Below are positions 62,192 through 64,000 of a stretch of 64,000 nucleotides of DNA, one piece after another. The DNA comes from Gammaproteobacteria bacterium. GTDB taxonomy: Bacteria; Pseudomonadota; Gammaproteobacteria; Enterobacterales; Alteromonadaceae. The stretch is taken from NCBI GenBank assembly GCA_018825965.1, contig JAHKAA010000039.1, forward strand, positions 1-64,000. Direction: 5' to 3'. The stretch's first letter is position 1. Every line of letters starts with the position of its first letter. Under the pieces are notes generated by a model. The model worked only from the letters and a program-made list of their open reading frames with translations. It was not told the origin of the DNA and did no database searches. The position numbers were made by a program, and so were the translations under genes.

Positions 62192-64000
62192 ATGACGCAC
62201 AACAGCCATAAGTATGCTTTATCCGCCGAATATTTAGGTCCACAACTTGATAAAAACCTGATCCAGCAAGCTTTGGATGTGAGTGGTTTATCCAGTACTT
62301 TTATAGGCCAGGACAGAGCAAAGGCGGCTCTTAATTTTGCCATCGGCATGGATATGCCGGGTTATAACCTCTATGTGATGGGCGAACCTGCTTTAGGCCG
62401 CTACACCTTAGTCCAGGATATTCTGCAGCAAGCCGCCAGCGAAAAAGCCACGCCGGACGACTGGTGTTATATCAATAACTTTGATGATGAGCGTATTCCG
62501 GGCACCTTACGTTTAGTGCCTGGTGAAGGCAAAGTGCTGGTGAAAAAAGTCGAAGCCTTAATAGATGAGCTGTTGGACACTTTCCCTGCTGCTTTTGATA
62601 ACCCGGGTTATCAGCGCAAGAAAAAAGCCATTCATCAGGAATTTGATGATAAATACGAAGCCGCTATAGAGTTAGTGGAGCGTAAAGCCTTAGAGCAGCA
62701 AGTGGTGTTGTATGAAGAAAACGGCGCCGTCAGCTTTTCGCCTGTGGTGGATGGCAAAGCGCTGGATGACAACGAATTTGCTAATTTGTCGGAAGAAAAA
62801 CGCCAGTTTTTTTACGATTTAGTCTCAGAGCTTGAAACCATTCTGAACGAGCAGTTGCTGGAATTACCCCAGTGGAAACGTGAGCTGTCGGAAAACCTGC
62901 GCGCGCTGCGTCGTGAGACTATTGAACAAGCCATTAAGCCCTTGCTGAAGCAGTTGGAACATGACTATTCAGCTGAGCTGGGTGTATTACGTTATCTGCG
63001 TGAAATGAAACCTGCTTTAATCAAAGCCATGCTGGAACTGCTGCCTGAAGAAGCCGAAAGCGATAAGCTGGAAGAGCTGGATATCCGCGGCATTTTTGTT
63101 GGCGACTTTGTGCCTAATGTATTGATGCATCACGAATTGATGGACGGCGCTCCTATTATTTTTGAGCCCAACCCAAGCTATGGCAATTTATTTGGCCGGG
63201 TGGAATACAGTTCAATGCAAGGCTCTTTGTATACCAATTACCGCATGATCCGCCCCGGCGCTTTGCATAAAGCCAATGGCGGTTATCTGGTGCTGGATGC
63301 CGACCGTTTATTGTCACAGCCAAGCCTCTGGGATGCGCTGAAGCTGGCGTTAAAAACCGGTGAAATTCTGATTGATACCTTAAGCGATCATGCAGTGACT
63401 AACTCCACCATTATTACGCCCAAAGCCATACCGCTCAGCGTCAAAATAGTGCTTTTGGGCTCGCGGGATTTGTATTATCTGGTGCAGGATGTGGACGATG
63501 AGTTTAACGAACTGTTCCGGGTTTTAGCCGACTTTGAGCATTATTTGCCCTTTAACGAGCAGACAGTTCGTTATATGTCGCTGCAAATTCAGGATCAAAT
63601 TCAGCAAATGGATATGGAAACTTTATCCGCCTGTGGCTTAAAGCAATTACTGAACTTCAGTTTCCGTCAGGCCGAACATCAACGTAAACTCTCTGCCCGT
63701 TTTGCTGAAGTGCTGGAGCTGGTGCGTGAAGCCTGTTTTTACGCAGCTCAGCATGACTCGTCTGAACTGCGCGCTGAGCATGTGCAAATGGCGCTGGAAG
63801 GTAAACAATACCGCACAGGCCGCATCAGCGAATCCTTTTTAGAAGATATTCAGGAAGGCCAGATTTTAATAGACACAGACGACTGGGCCGTTGGCAAAAT
63901 TAACGGTTTAACAGTGCTGGAAATTGGGGATACTGCTTTTGGTACGCCAGCCCGTATCAGTACCACAGTTTTTGCAGGCTCCACCGGTGTGGTTGATATT
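62192..64000 (+). CDS. Lon-family AAA protease (YcbZ/LonB-like), 3' end outside window
   Basis: The frame from ATG 62192 stays open to the window end (603 codons). The start (YLGPQLDKNLI, then FIGQDRAKAALNFAIGMDM) and the sections GYNLYVMGEPALGRYT, IFVGDFVPNVLMHHE, GALHKANGGYLVLDADRLL and SRDLYYLVQDVDDEFNELF are those of the AAA_32/Lon-like family in which an N-terminal AAA region with a long helical insert precedes a Lon-type Ser-Lys protease domain. The protease domain is only beginning at the end (INGLTVLE, GTPARISTTV). The nucleotide loop reads GEPALGRYT, with Arg where Walker A normally has Lys. Usual family length is about 790 residues, so roughly 200 lie beyond the window. Confidence 0.9.
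   Translation, partial: MTHNSHKYALSAEYLGPQLDKNLIQQALDVSGLSSTFIGQDRAKAALNFAIGMDMPGYNLYVMGEPALGRYTLVQDILQQAASEKATPDDWCYINNFDDERIPGTLRLVPGEGKVLVKKVEALIDELLDTFPAAFDNPGYQRKKKAIHQEFDDKYEAAIELVERKALEQQVVLYEENGAVSFSPVVDGKALDDNEFANLSEEKRQFFYDLVSELETILNEQLLELPQWKRELSENLRALRRETIEQAIKPLLKQLEHDYSAELGVLRYLREMKPALIKAMLELLPEEAESDKLEELDIRGIFVGDFVPNVLMHHELMDGAPIIFEPNPSYGNLFGRVEYSSMQGSLYTNYRMIRPGALHKANGGYLVLDADRLLSQPSLWDALKLALKTGEILIDTLSDHAVTNSTIITPKAIPLSVKIVLLGSRDLYYLVQDVDDEFNELFRVLADFEHYLPFNEQTVRYMSLQIQDQIQQMDMETLSACGLKQLLNFSFRQAEHQRKLSARFAEVLELVREACFYAAQHDSSELRAEHVQMALEGKQYRTGRISESFLEDIQEGQILIDTDDWAVGKINGLTVLEIGDTAFGTPARISTTVFAGSTGVVDI

Overview
This window looks like chromosomal DNA of a gammaproteobacterium. 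Its housekeeping gene order matches known gammaproteobacterial blocks (secG-tRNA-Leu-tRNA-fMet-rimP-nusA-infB-rbfA-truB-rpsO-pnp-nlpI; rlmE-ftsH-folP-glmM; lipA-lipB-ybeD-dacA-rlpA-rodA-mrdA-rlmH-rsfS-nadD-holA-lptE-leuS). Moderate GC, the many TonB/Cache/PilZ-type genes and the protein sequences suggest an Alteromonadales/Chromatiaceae-type organism such as Rheinheimera. That genus-level guess is inference.

Layout. 1-640: the 3' end of a 5S rRNA gene, its terminator, and a 500-base spacer with hairpins and two short copies of the 5S tail. 0.6-13.8 kb: accessory region with a chemotaxis receptor, then a ROK-type repressor divergent from a CUT2-like ABC sugar importer, a cytoplasmic NagZ-like GH3 glycosidase, a TonB-dependent receptor, and a secreted protein with a lysozyme-like N-terminal region and a C-terminal chitin-binding CBM5/12 module. 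These look like one uptake and hydrolysis locus for a beta-linked amino-sugar oligosaccharide (chitin- or peptidoglycan-derived). The signal peptide of the secreted protein is split by a frameshift. 13.8-22.4 kb: luxS, dnaK-dnaJ behind a clear sigma-32 promoter, an M48 lipoprotein protease, an NhaC-type antiporter ending in a tandem repeat, a YqhD-like dehydrogenase, and dapB.

22.6-34.4 kb: carA-carB-greA, a small unknown gene, yhbY, then rlmE-ftsH-folP-glmM-tpiA-secG. 34.4-44.8 kb: tRNA-Leu(GAG), initiator tRNA-fMet plus a broken 3' copy of it, tandem leader terminators, and the rimP-nusA-infB-rbfA-truB-rpsO-pnp-nlpI transcription/translation block. 44.8-46.4 kb: an unusual Sel1/HExxH lipoprotein and a convergent PilZ protein. 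46.4-59.5 kb: a long minus-strand series for lipoylation, peptidoglycan elongation, ribosome maturation, NAD synthesis, DNA polymerase III delta, LPS export and leucyl-tRNA synthesis. 59.7-64 kb: a LysE exporter, a class C beta-lactamase-like serine hydrolase, a YbeL-like zinc-ribbon protein, and the start of a Lon-family AAA protease that runs off the window.

Most of the window is conserved core genome. The regions that deserve attention are 3.9-13.8 kb, the tRNA/rRNA remnant sequences, the tandem repeat at 18.7 kb, and the metallopeptidase-like gene at 44.8 kb.
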